In this document: piece after piece, positions 16,693-24,763 of the stretch
Layout: each line of letters begins with the position of its first letter
How positions within the stretch are numbered: position 1 is the stretch's first letter
Notes under the pieces: model-generated
The model's input: only the letters and a program-made list of their open reading frames with translations
Database searches by the model: none
What the model was told of the DNA's origin: nothing
DNA from: Streptomyces lavendulae subsp. lavendulae
Lineage (GTDB): Bacteria > Actinomycetota > Actinomycetes > Streptomycetales > Streptomycetaceae
Length of the DNA stretch: 64,000 nucleotides
Reading direction: 5' to 3'
Assembly: GCF_002803845.1 (NCBI RefSeq)
Contig: NZ_CP024985.1
Location: 5,715,501-5,779,500, forward strand
Position numbers and translations under genes: made by a program

Positions 16693-17937
16693 TCAACGGG
16701 AGCTGACCCGGAGCTCCTTGATGCCGTTGAGCCAGGCCGCGCGCAGCCGCCGCGGGCCGTCGGCGGCCAGGCGCAGGTCGGGGAGGGCGTCGGCCAGGGC
16801 GTTGAAGATCAGGTCGATCTCCATGACGGCGAGGGACTTGCCGAGGCAGAAGTGCGGGCCGCCGCCGCCGAAGCCGAGGTGGGGGTTCGGGTCGCGGGTG
16901 ATGTCGAAGACGTCGGGGTCCTCGAAGACCTCGGGGTCGTGGTTGGCGGAGGAGTAGAACATCCCCACCCGGTCGCCCGCCTTGATCTTCTGGCCGCCCA
17001 GCTCGGTGTCCCGGGTGGCGGTGCGCTGGAAGGAGACGACGGGGGTGGCCCAGCGCACGATCTCCTCCGCGGCCGTCGCCGGCCGGGTGGCCTTGTACAG
17101 CTCCCACTGTTCGGGGTGGGTGAGGAAGGCGTGCATGCCGTGGCTGATGGCGTTGCGGGTGGTCTCGTTCCCGGCGACCGCCAGCAGCAGCACGAAGAAG
17201 CCGAACTCGTCGGAGCGCAGGTTGCCCTCGCCCTCGGCCGCCACGAGCTGGCTGACGATGTCCTTGGCCGGGCACTCCTTGCGCGCGGCGGCCAGGTTCA
17301 TCGCGTAGCCGATCAGCTCGACGGCGGCGTTGGCGCCGACCTCCTCGGTGATCGCGTACTCGGGGTCGTCGTAGGCGACCATCTTGTTCGACCAGTCGAA
17401 GATCCGGGCCCGGTCCTCCTGCGGGACGCCGATCAGTTCGGCGATCGCCTGGAGCGGGAGTTCGCAGGCCACTTGGGTGACGAAGTCGAAGCTGCCGTCG
17501 GCGGAGGCGGCCACGGCCTCCTCGGCGATCTTCCGGGCCCGGTCGCGCAGGGCCGTCTCCAGGCCGCGGATGGCCCGGGGGGTGAAGCCCCGCTGCACGA
17601 TCTGGCGTACGCGGGTGTGTTCCGGCGGGTCCATGTTCAGCATGATCAGGCGCTGGGCATCTATCTGCTCGCGCTGGATGTGCTCGTTGAAGCGGATGAT
17701 CGCCGTATTGGTGGTGGAGGAGAACAGCTCCGGGTGCGTGGAGACGTACTTGACGTCCGCGTGCCGGGTGACGGCCCAGTAGCCCTCGTCGTCGAAGCCG
17801 GTGACGCCCCGCCGTTGCGGGCACCACCACACCGGAGCGGTCCGCCGCAGCTGCGCGAACTCCGGCAGGGGGACGCGGTCGTGGAGGAGGTCGGGGTCGG
17901 TGGCGTCGAAGCCGTCGGGAAGCGCGGGGCAGGGCAT
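16693..17937 (-). CDS. cyp125: Cytochrome P450 CYP125-like steroid C26/C27 monooxygenase
   Basis: 414 residues from an ATG at 17937 (GGAG 7 bases upstream). P450 landmarks: I-helix AGNETT (255-260), ExxR EIVR (292-295) and the heme loop FGGGGPHFCLG with Cys364. Long blocks match what I recall of mycobacterial CYP125: LIMLNMDPPEHTRVRQI, CELPLQAIAELIGVPQEDR, DDPEYA, AVAGNETTRNAI and EEIVRWATPVVSFQRTA. CYP125 oxidises the terminal methyl of the sterol side chain to start beta-oxidation. As in M. tuberculosis (Rv3545c/Rv3546) it is divergent from fadA5, and two KstR-type boxes lie between them. A ferredoxin partner may be the one at 29072. Confidence 0.9.
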   Translation of the reverse strand: MPCPALPDGFDATDPDLLHDRVPLPEFAQLRRTAPVWWCPQRRGVTGFDDEGYWAVTRHADVKYVSTHPELFSSTTNTAIIRFNEHIQREQIDAQRLIMLNMDPPEHTRVRQIVQRGFTPRAIRGLETALRDRARKIAEEAVAASADGSFDFVTQVACELPLQAIAELIGVPQEDRARIFDWSNKMVAYDDPEYAITEEVGANAAVELIGYAMNLAAARKECPAKDIVSQLVAAEGEGNLRSDEFGFFVLLLAVAGNETTRNAISHGMHAFLTHPEQWELYKATRPATAAEEIVRWATPVVSFQRTATRDTELGGQKIKAGDRVGMFYSSANHDPEVFEDPDVFDITRDPNPHLGFGGGGPHFCLGKSLAVMEIDLIFNALADALPDLRLAADGPRRLRAAWLNGIKELRVSSR

Positions 17938-17995
17938 CGGGCGACTCCAAGGTCTGACGAGGGTCTGACGGCCCATCAGAAGTTGGCTCGAAGGT

Positions 17996-18009
17996 AGTAA
18001 CGAGTTCTA
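17996..18009. promoter_or_regulatory. KstR-type operator, CYP125 side
   Basis: AGTAACGAGTTCTA matches TnnAACnnGTTnnA at 13 of 14 positions (first base A for T). It lies 59 bp upstream of the CYP125 start. Confidence 0.65.
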
Positions 18010-18116
18010 GAAGTAACAAGGCCTCTCGCGCCACCTGTTGCGTGTGGAATCCGTGTAAGCCGCGTGCACGACCCTTGCGTGCCGGGGGTTCGGGTCATAA
18101 GACTGCGGGGGAGAAC

Positions 18117-18130
18117 TAGAACGCGTACTA
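18117..18130. promoter_or_regulatory. KstR-type operator, fadA5 side
   Basis: TAGAACGCGTACTA (GTA for GTT, otherwise matching the consensus) lies inside a longer near-palindrome, GAACTAG...CTAGTTC, 70 bp before the fadA5 start. Confidence 0.65.
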
Positions 18131-18199
18131 GTTCAGGCGGGGCGCCGGGACGGCCCGCCGCGCTGGCGCTGTACAGGATGTGCAGGAGAGGACGAGCTC

Positions 18200-19369
18200 A
18201 TGGCCGCGGAACCCGTCATCGTCGAAGCCGTACGCACCCCCATCGGGAAACGCGGGGGCGCCCTGGCCAACCTCCATCCCGCCTACCTCCTCGGCGAGAC
18301 CTACCGCGAGCTCCTCGCCCGTACCGCGATCCAGCCCGACTGCGTCGAGCAGATCGTCGGCGGCACCGTCACCCACGCCGGCGAGCAGTCGATGAACCCG
18401 GCCCGCAACGCCTGGCTCGCCATGGGGCTGCCCTACGAGACCGCCGCGACGACGGTGGACTGCCAGTGCGGCAGCTCCCAGCAGGCCAACCACATGGTCG
18501 CCAACATGATCTCCGGCGGGGTCATGGACATCGGCATAGCCTGCGGGGTCGAGGCCATGAGCCGGGTCCCGCTGGGCTCCGGATCCAAGCACGGTCCGGG
18601 CAAGCCCTTCCCCGACGAGTGGAACGTCGACCTCCCGAACCAGTTCGAGGCCGCCGAGCGGATCGCCCGACGGCGCGGGCTGACCCGCGAGGACGTCGAC
18701 CGCCTCGGCGTCCTCTCCCAGGAGCGGGCCGCCACCGCCTGGGCCGAGGAGCGCTTCAAGCGCGAGACCTTCGCCGTCCAGGTGCCGACCACCGAGGCCG
18801 AGCAGGCGGCCGGGCAGGGCATGTGGCGGCTGGTCGACCGGGACGAGGGGCTGCGCGACACCAGCATGGAGGGTCTGGCCCGGCTCAAGCCGGTCATGCC
18901 GACCGCCGTGCACACCGCCGGGAACTCCTCACAGATCTCCGACGGGGCCGCCGCCGTGATGTGGGCCTCCCGCAAGATGGCCCGCGCCCTCAAGCTCAAG
19001 CCGCGCGCCCGGATCGTCGCCCAGACCCTGGTCGGCGCCGATCCGCACTACCACCTGGACGGGCCGATCGACGCGACGCGGGCCGTGCTGGGCAAGGCCG
19101 GGATGTCCCTGCGCGACATCGACCTCGTCGAGATCAACGAGGCGTTCGCCTCCGTCGTCCTCAGCTGGGCCCAGGTCTTCGACCAGGACCTGGAGAAGGT
19201 CAACGTCAACGGCGGCGGCATCGCGCTCGGCCACCCCGTCGGCGCCACGGGCGCCCGGCTGATCACCACCGCGCTGCACGAGCTGGAGCGGCGCGACAAG
19301 GAGTTCGCCCTGATCACCATGTGCGCGGGAGGGGCGCTGGCGACCGGAACGATCATCCAGCGCCTGTGA
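18200..19369 (+). CDS. fadA5: Steroid 3-ketoacyl-CoA thiolase, FadA5-like
   Basis: 389 residues. Thiolase catalytic groups are present: Cys90 in TTVDCQCGSSQQANHM, His345 in GGGIALGHPVGATG and Cys375 in ITMCAGGALATGT. The DCQCGS block, DLPNQFEAAERIARRRGLTREDVD, NSSQISDGAAAV, RARIVAQTLVGADPHYHLDGP and VEINEAFASVVLSWA closely follow my memory of mycobacterial FadA5, which cleaves the beta-keto steroid side-chain CoA thioester, releasing acetyl-CoA. AGGAGAG-like spacing upstream of ATG 18200 supports the start. It is divergent from CYP125 behind a KstR-type box. Confidence 0.92.
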   Translation: MAAEPVIVEAVRTPIGKRGGALANLHPAYLLGETYRELLARTAIQPDCVEQIVGGTVTHAGEQSMNPARNAWLAMGLPYETAATTVDCQCGSSQQANHMVANMISGGVMDIGIACGVEAMSRVPLGSGSKHGPGKPFPDEWNVDLPNQFEAAERIARRRGLTREDVDRLGVLSQERAATAWAEERFKRETFAVQVPTTEAEQAAGQGMWRLVDRDEGLRDTSMEGLARLKPVMPTAVHTAGNSSQISDGAAAVMWASRKMARALKLKPRARIVAQTLVGADPHYHLDGPIDATRAVLGKAGMSLRDIDLVEINEAFASVVLSWAQVFDQDLEKVNVNGGGIALGHPVGATGARLITTALHELERRDKEFALITMCAGGALATGTIIQRL

Positions 19370-19408
19370 GTCCCGCGGGCGCCCACCGACCCCGTGGGAT
19401 GGGACGCG

Positions 19409-19456
19409 AAAGGCCCCGTCCGGCCGGACCTGGGGAGGCCGGCCACCGGGGCCTTC
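19409..19456. terminator. Bidirectional hairpin terminator
   Basis: AAGGCCCCG (19410-19418) pairs with CGGGGCCTT (19447-19455), with further CCGGCC/GGCCGG pairing inside. It sits between the convergent fadA5 gene and the lysozyme-like gene. Confidence 0.7.
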
Positions 19457-19494
19457 GTGTGTCTTCGGTGCGCTGTGCGCGGTCCACGGGTGGT

Positions 19495-19899
19495 TTAGTA
19501 CCAGTGGTTGTTCTGCCAGAAGTTCCAGGCGCCGACGGGGCTGCCGTAGCGGGAGTTCATGTAGTCCAGGCCCCACTTGATCTGGGTGGCCGGGTTGGAC
19601 TTCCAGTCCGAGCCCGCGGAGGCCATCTTCGAGGCCGGCAGGGCCTGGACCAGGCCGTAGGCGCCCGAGGAGGCGTTGGTGGCGGTGAAGTCCCAGCCGC
19701 TCTCGTGGGAGACGATCTTGTCGAAGGCCGCGAACTGCGCCGGGTCCTTGATCATCTGCTGGGCGATCGCCTTGGCGCTCATCGGGGCGGCCTGCGCGGG
19801 AACGGTGGCCAGCATCGAGCCGGCGACACCCAGGGCGAGGACGGTACCCGCGAGGGTCTTCTTCGAAGCGGCGATGCGGCGGATGACGGCGTTGGACAC
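19495..19899 (-). CDS. Secreted transglycosylase-like (lysozyme-fold) protein
   Basis: 134 residues from a GTG at 19899. A signal peptide (KKTLAGTVLALGVAGSMLATVPAQAA) is followed by a short lytic-transglycosylase/SLT-like domain: FDKIVSHESGWDFTATNASSGAYGLVQALPASKMASAGSDWKSN, where the Glu of SHESGW is the expected catalytic acid, then QIKWGLDYMNSRYGSPVGAWNFWQNNHWY. This is the common small Streptomyces cell-wall hydrolase with homology to Rpf-associated enzymes. Its leader holds a G/C hairpin. Confidence 0.87.
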   Translation of the reverse strand: MSNAVIRRIAASKKTLAGTVLALGVAGSMLATVPAQAAPMSAKAIAQQMIKDPAQFAAFDKIVSHESGWDFTATNASSGAYGLVQALPASKMASAGSDWKSNPATQIKWGLDYMNSRYGSPVGAWNFWQNNHWY

Positions 19900-19985
19900 G
19901 GAGGGAACCTTCCGAAGGGGACAAGGACCGTCGCGGGCACGCCGAAGACGTGCGTGAACCACTCACGCAAAGGAGAGGGGATCCA

Positions 19986-20014
19986 GGGCGGCGGGTGAAG
20001 CACCCGTGCCGCCC
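19986..20014 (-). promoter_or_regulatory. Hairpin in the leader of the lysozyme-like gene
   Basis: GGGCGGC-GGGTG and CACCC-GCCGCCC (with single bulges) can form a stem about 90 bp upstream of the GTG. Its role is unknown. The c-di-AMP riboswitch core expected before some such genes was not recognised. Confidence 0.35.
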
Positions 20015-20200
20015 GGCGACTCATCCAGTTCTACCGACGCCCCGACCGCCTGGCAAAGACCCCGCCTACTAGCCACCCTCGCAGCGGCGGCCCGCCGGCC
20101 CCCCTCCGAGCGGGTGCCCACGGGGCCTCCGGGGCCTACGACGCCGGTTCGTATGTGACCTGGGTCCTATGGGACGGCTCACCGCCGGACCCCCCGGATC

Positions 20201-21073
20201 TCACCGAACGTGACCGGCCGTGTCCCCCTCGGGGAGGCGATCCGGGGCGGAAGTGCCCTGCGGCCCGAAGGCGACGGGGGCGTCGAAGGCGGCCCTGCGG
20301 GTGGCCCGCCGCAGCGCCTTGAGCAGGGTGGCCCCGAGGGAGAGGGTCAGGACCACGGTCAGCGCCGCCCGCCCCAGGTCCCAGCCCAGCGAGGTCGCCA
20401 GGCAGTAGGCGAGGAAACGCGCCAGGTTCTGCGCCACCGGGTCGCCCGGGTGGAAGGAGATCCCCTGTCCCATGCCCTGCAGGAGCACCCAGCCCTGGAG
20501 GTTCATGACCGTGCCGTACGCGAACGAGCCCAGGAACCCGTACGCCGCCAGCATCGCCAGCTCGGCCCGCCCCCGGATCCTCTCCGGGCCGGGCAGCAGC
20601 CCGGCGCCGAGGGAGAACCAGCCCAGGGCCAGCATCTGGAACGGCATCCACGGCCCGACCCCGCCGGTCAGCAGGGCCGACGCGAACATCGTGACGGAGC
20701 CCAGGACGAAGCCGAAGCCCGGACCGAGGACCCGGCCGCTGAGCACCATCAGGAAAAACATGGGCTCCAGGCCGGCCGTGCCCGCGCCCAGTGGTCTCAG
20801 GGCCGCCCCCACGGCGGCGAGTACGCCCAGCATCGCCACCGCCTTGGCGTCCATCCCCTGGTCCGCGATGGTCGCCACGACCACCGCCACCAGCAGCGGC
20901 AGCAACGCCGCGAACAGCCACGGGGCGTCCTGGGAGTGGGCCAGGCCCGACTGGCGGTCGGCCAGCAGGGGCCAGCCGAAGGCGGCGATGCCGATCAGGG
21001 TGACGAGGACCAGGGCCGCGGCGGCACGGGGACCGACGCGCACGGGCCGGCCGGGCCGACCGGGGCGGCTCAC
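20201..21073 (-). CDS. ECF transporter S component, cobalamin-type (CbrT-like)
   Basis: 290 residues with six to seven hydrophobic helices: ALVLVTLIGIAAFGWPLL, FAALLPLLVAVVVATI, AVAMLGVLAAVGAALRPLG, PMFFLMVLSGRVLGPGFGFVLGSVTMFASALL, then a helical hairpin and a C-terminal amphipathic tail. The GPGFGFVLGSVTMFASALLTGGVGPW segment is typical of the ECF S-component substrate-binding fold. Its start overlaps the stop of the ATPase gene by 4 bp (21070-21073). The operon is preceded by a cobalamin riboswitch, so cobalamin or a corrinoid precursor is the likely ligand. Confidence 0.82.
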   Translation of the reverse strand: MSRPGRPGRPVRVGPRAAAALVLVTLIGIAAFGWPLLADRQSGLAHSQDAPWLFAALLPLLVAVVVATIADQGMDAKAVAMLGVLAAVGAALRPLGAGTAGLEPMFFLMVLSGRVLGPGFGFVLGSVTMFASALLTGGVGPWMPFQMLALGWFSLGAGLLPGPERIRGRAELAMLAAYGFLGSFAYGTVMNLQGWVLLQGMGQGISFHPGDPVAQNLARFLAYCLATSLGWDLGRAALTVVLTLSLGATLLKALRRATRRAAFDAPVAFGPQGTSAPDRLPEGDTAGHVR

Positions 21074-22878
21074 GGGGTTCCTCCGAGGGCCGCGGCCACC
21101 TGGGACACCGTGAGCCAGTGCCCCGGGGCCAGGATCTTGGCCACCTGCGGGGCGAAGGCGGGGGAGGAGACGACGACCTCGGCCGTCGGGCCGTCCGCGA
21201 CGACCTCGCCGCCCGCCAGGATCACCACCCGGTGGGCCAGCTCGGCCGCCAGCTCCACGTCGTGCGTGGCCAGCACGATGGCGTGCCCGTCGGCGGCGAG
21301 CCCGCGCAGCAGCCCGACCAGCCGTGCCTTGGCGGCGTAGTCCAGGCCGCGGGTGGGTTCGTCGAGGAGGAGCAGGGCCGGCCGGCCGGTCAGGACCAGG
21401 GCGAGGGCCAGGGTCAGCCGCTGGCCCTCGGACAGGTCCCGGGGGTGGGTGTCGTCCGGTACCCCGGGCAGCAGGGCGGAGACCAGGTCACGGCAGGTCC
21501 CGGGGGTGGCGCCGGCGTCGGCGTCGGCCGCGGCGCACTCCGCGGAGACGGTGTCGGCGTAGAGCAGGTCGCGGGGCTCCTGGGGGACCAGGCCCACCCG
21601 GCGCACCATCTCCCGGGGCGGGGTGCGGTGGGGGGCGCGGCCGCCGACGCTCACCTCGCCCGCCGTGGGAGCCAGGGTGCCGATCAGGGAGGCGAGGAGG
21701 GTGGACTTGCCGGCGCCGTTGCGGCCCATCAGGGCGACGACCTCGCCGGGGGCGACCGAGAGGCTGACGTCCCGGAGCACCTCGGCGCGGGGCCCGCGCC
21801 GCACGTACAGGTCGCGGACGACGGCCACCGGGGCGGCCGGGGCCGCCGCGCGGGTCACGGGGACGGGGCGGCGCCCGCGCAGCCGGGCGAACAGCCCGCG
21901 GCCGGACCGCGGGCCTCCGCCCGCCGGCGCCGCGACGGCCCGGCCGGCCCCACCACCCTGCACCGGGAGCCGGACCCCGGCCGCCTCCGGCTGCGCCGCC
22001 GTGCCCGGTGCGGGAGCCGGGGCGGAGTCGGCGCCCCCGGCGGTGAGGGGGGCGGGGGTGCGGCCGGTCAGGCGGGTGCGCAGGGGGGCGGCCGTGCGGC
22101 GGGCGTCGCGGACGGACAGCGGCAGGGGGGACCAGCCCGCCAGCCGCCCGAGGGCGACCACCGGGGGATGGACGGGGGAGACGGCCATGACCTCGGCCGG
22201 GGTGCCGAGCACGGGGGCCGCGCCGGGGGCGGGGAGCAGCAGGACCCGGTCGGCGTACTGCACGACCCGCTCCAGCCGGTGCTCCGCCATCAGCACCGTC
22301 GTGCCCAGGTCGTGCACGAGCCGCTGCAGCACCGCGAGGACCTCCTCCGCAGCCGCCGGGTCCAGGGCGGACGTCGGCTCGTCCAGCACCAGGACCTTCG
22401 GGTGCGGGGTCAGCACGGAGCCGATCGCGACCCGCTGCTGCTGGCCGCCGGACAGGGTGGCGATGGGGCGGTCGCGGAGTTCGTTCAGGCCCAGCAGGTC
22501 GAGGGTCTCCTCCACCCGGCGGCGCATCACCGCGGGCGGCAGGCCCAGCGACTCCATGCCGTAGGCCAGTTCGTCCTCCACCACGTCCGTCACGAAGTGC
22601 GCCGGCGGGTCCTGGCCCACCGTGCCCACCACGTCCGCCAGCTCCCGCGGCCGGTGGGTGCGCGTGTCGCGGCCCGCGACCGTCACCCGCCCCCGCAGGG
22701 TGCCGCCCGTGAAGTGCGGGACCAGCCCGGACACCGCCCCGAGCAGGGTGGACTTGCCCACCCCGGACGGGCCGACGAGGAGGGTGAGCTCCCCCTCGGG
22801 GAGGGTGAAGTCGGCGTCCCGGAGGGAGGGGTGCGCGGCGCCGTCGTAGGTCACCGACACCTGCTCGAAGCGGATCAC
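21070..22878 (-). CDS. ECF transporter ATPase, fused EcfA1-EcfA2 dual ABC protein
   Basis: 602 residues with two ABC domains. Domain 1 (about 1-240): Walker A GPSGVGKSTLL, signature LSGGQQQRVAIGSV, Walker B VLVLDEPTSALD. Domain 2 (about 365-590): Walker A GRNGAGKSTLL, signature LSEGQRLTLALAL (LSEGQ in place of LSGGQ), Walker B LLLLDEPTRGLD. A Pro/Ala-rich linker of about 100 residues joins them. The GTG at 22878 overlaps the T-component stop as GTGA, fixing the start. Fusion into one chain gives a defined A1:A2 pair for the ECF module. Confidence 0.92.
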   Translation of the reverse strand: MIRFEQVSVTYDGAAHPSLRDADFTLPEGELTLLVGPSGVGKSTLLGAVSGLVPHFTGGTLRGRVTVAGRDTRTHRPRELADVVGTVGQDPPAHFVTDVVEDELAYGMESLGLPPAVMRRRVEETLDLLGLNELRDRPIATLSGGQQQRVAIGSVLTPHPKVLVLDEPTSALDPAAAEEVLAVLQRLVHDLGTTVLMAEHRLERVVQYADRVLLLPAPGAAPVLGTPAEVMAVSPVHPPVVALGRLAGWSPLPLSVRDARRTAAPLRTRLTGRTPAPLTAGGADSAPAPAPGTAAQPEAAGVRLPVQGGGAGRAVAAPAGGGPRSGRGLFARLRGRRPVPVTRAAAPAAPVAVVRDLYVRRGPRAEVLRDVSLSVAPGEVVALMGRNGAGKSTLLASLIGTLAPTAGEVSVGGRAPHRTPPREMVRRVGLVPQEPRDLLYADTVSAECAAADADAGATPGTCRDLVSALLPGVPDDTHPRDLSEGQRLTLALALVLTGRPALLLLDEPTRGLDYAAKARLVGLLRGLAADGHAIVLATHDVELAAELAHRVVILAGGEVVADGPTAEVVVSSPAFAPQVAKILAPGHWLTVSQVAAALGGTP

Positions 22879-24071
22879 TGCGCGGACTCCTCGGACGGTA
22901 CGGGTGCCACGAAGGCGGGAAGCAGGCCGATCAGGATCGCCGCCGCGGGCCACAGCGGCAGCGTCGGCGCGACCAGCGGGACCACGCCCGGCCGCAGCCC
23001 CTCCGGGTCCACCGACGCGGCCCGGACCAGCAGGGCCGCGACCGCCGCCCCCGACCCGGAGACCAGCCATGCCCGCACCCCCCACCGGTCGGGCCGGTAC
23101 CGGGTCCGGACGCTGCGCCGCCCGCCCAGGCGCAGCCCGGCCAGGGCCAGGACCAGGCCGATGCCGAGCACGGGCAACCCGTACGCGGCGCCCTCGGCCG
23201 CGAGCAGCCCGTACGTGCCGGCGCACATGCCGAGGAGGCCGCCCAGGGTGAGCGCGTTGGTGGTGTGCCGTACGGCGGGCGGGACCTGCGCCGTACGGCC
23301 GTAGCCGCGCGCGTCCATGGAGGCGGCGACGGCCACCGAACGCTCCAGGGCCCCCTCCAGCACCGGCAGCCCGATCTGGAGGACGGCCTTCACCCCGCCG
23401 GTGGGCCGGCCGCGCAGCCGGCGCGCGGTCCGCAGCCGGGCCACGTCCGCGACCATGTTCGGCGCGAACGTCATGGCCACGACCACCGCCACCCCCGCCT
23501 CGTACAGGGCGGCGGGCAGCGACTTCAGCAGCCGCGCCGGATTGGCCAGGGCGTTGGCGGCGCCGACGCAGATGAGCAGGGCGGCCAGCTTCGCGCCGTC
23601 GTAGAAGGCGAAGACCAGCTGTTCGGCGGTGACCCGGCCGCCGAGGCGGATGCCCTGCGCCCAGCCGGGCAGCGGGAGCTCGGGCAGCGTGAACAGGACG
23701 TGCGTGCCGGGGAGGGGGGAGCCGAGCAGCAGGGAGAACAGCAGCCGCAGCCCGACGACGAAGAGGCCGAGGCGGACGAACGCGCCGTAGGACCGGGCCC
23801 AGGGCGCGGAGGTGCGCCGGGCGGCGACCACGTACCCGGCGACGCCGACGATCAGGCCGAGGAGCAGCGGATTGGTGGTCCGGGAGGCGGCGGTGGCGAG
23901 CCCGAGGGCCCACAGCCACCAGGCCCCCGCGTGCAGGGCGTTGCCGCGCCGCGCCTCGGGAGCCCGCCAGGCCCCGCTCCTCTTGTACGTCGCCCCGCGC
24001 GTCCCCCGACCGGCACCGGCCGGGCCGGGCCCGGCCGGGGGTGCGTGCGTACCTGCCGCGCCGTGCGTCAT
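22875..24071 (-). CDS. ECF transporter T component (EcfT/CbiQ-like)
   Basis: 398 residues from an ATG at 24071, which overlaps the previous stop as ATGA. Hydrophobic helices flank a long cytoplasmic region holding the coupling motif VAVAASMDARGYGRT (Ala-Arg-Gly), by which EcfT proteins contact the ATPases, and an upstream RLRTARRLRGRPTGG block of the same type. The last 150 residues add four more helices, longer than minimal EcfT. It links S and A subunits of the transporter encoded immediately downstream. Confidence 0.88.
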   Translation of the reverse strand: MTHGAAGTHAPPAGPGPAGAGRGTRGATYKRSGAWRAPEARRGNALHAGAWWLWALGLATAASRTTNPLLLGLIVGVAGYVVAARRTSAPWARSYGAFVRLGLFVVGLRLLFSLLLGSPLPGTHVLFTLPELPLPGWAQGIRLGGRVTAEQLVFAFYDGAKLAALLICVGAANALANPARLLKSLPAALYEAGVAVVVAMTFAPNMVADVARLRTARRLRGRPTGGVKAVLQIGLPVLEGALERSVAVAASMDARGYGRTAQVPPAVRHTTNALTLGGLLGMCAGTYGLLAAEGAAYGLPVLGIGLVLALAGLRLGGRRSVRTRYRPDRWGVRAWLVSGSGAAVAALLVRAASVDPEGLRPGVVPLVAPTLPLWPAAAILIGLLPAFVAPVPSEESAQ

Positions 24072-24763
24072 CGCCCGCGGCGGCGGGACTGCCAGACACC
24101 GGCCGCGGCGACGGCGACCACGGCCGCAATGCCCGCGACCAGGCCCGCGGAGGGGCCGCCCGAGCCGGCGGGGGCGGAAGCGGAACCCGAAGCCGAACCC
24201 GGAGCCGAACCCGAAGCCGATGGGGCCGCGGCCCCGGGCTCCGGGTCGGCGATCGGCTCGCCGCAGCCCGTCCGCGGATAGCCGGAGATCCCGCACAGCA
24301 GGGCGGCGCCGTTGTAGCGCAGCGGCTTCGCCACCGACGCCAGCGCCTCGGCGGCGGTGGCCTCCGGGGCGACCTGGGCACAGGCGGTACGGGGGGCGTC
24401 CTGCGGCGGCCGCTCACCGCCGGGCGCGTCCTCGGGCACCCCGAAGTCGAGGACCAGGGCCACCCGCTTCTTGCCGTCGGCGGCCGCGGTGCCCGCGCAG
24501 ACGGCCTCGAAGTCGGCGGCGGCGCGCGGCCGGGCCGCCTCGGCCGCCGCGTCCTTGCTGACCGAGAAGCGGAAGCCGAAGACCGTGCCGTCCGCGGGCC
24601 GGGCCGTCGACGGGCCCTGGGTGGCGTACGCCCAGGTGCCGCCCGCGCCGTCCCAGAACGACCAGTAGCGGTAGCCCGCCGCGAGGGCCGGGGAGGCGGC
24701 GATCAGGGTCAGCAGCAGGCCCAGGAGCACGGCGGCCGTAGTGCGCGGACGGCGGCGGATCAC
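24068..24763 (-). CDS. Surface protein with transcobalamin-like C-terminal (DUF4430-like) domain
   Basis: 231 residues from a GTG at 24763 overlapping the previous stop (GTGA). Layout: signal peptide (TTAAVLLGLLLTLIAASPALAAG), a domain starting YRYWSFWDGAGGTWAYATQGPSTARPADG that resembles the beta domain of transcobalamin/intrinsic factor (Pfam DUF4430), two Cys pairs, a Ser/Gly/Pro spacer (about 180-200) and a C-terminal transmembrane helix with basic end (GLVAGIAAVVAVAAAGVWQSRRRGR). It would sit on the outer face of the membrane. Position inside a cobalamin-riboswitch ECF operon suggests corrinoid capture. The domain call is by eye and moderate. Confidence 0.65.
   Translation of the reverse strand: MIRRRPRTTAAVLLGLLLTLIAASPALAAGYRYWSFWDGAGGTWAYATQGPSTARPADGTVFGFRFSVSKDAAAEAARPRAAADFEAVCAGTAAADGKKRVALVLDFGVPEDAPGGERPPQDAPRTACAQVAPEATAAEALASVAKPLRYNGAALLCGISGYPRTGCGEPIADPEPGAAAPSASGSAPGSASGSASAPAGSGGPSAGLVAGIAAVVAVAAAGVWQSRRRGR

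Noticed and set aside
16693..19369. A secondary-metabolite gene cluster signalled by the P450
   Set aside because: No polyketide, peptide or terpene synthase genes are present. The divergent thiolase and KstR boxes fit steroid catabolism better.
19900..20160. c-di-AMP (ydaO) riboswitch before the lysozyme-like gene
   Set aside because: A hairpin is present, but the conserved core of that class was not found on the correct strand.
22875..24417. One long frame reading through the ABC ATPase and upstream on the same strand
   Set aside because: The N-terminal part lacks protein character. The GTG at 22878 overlapping the T-component stop is a better start.
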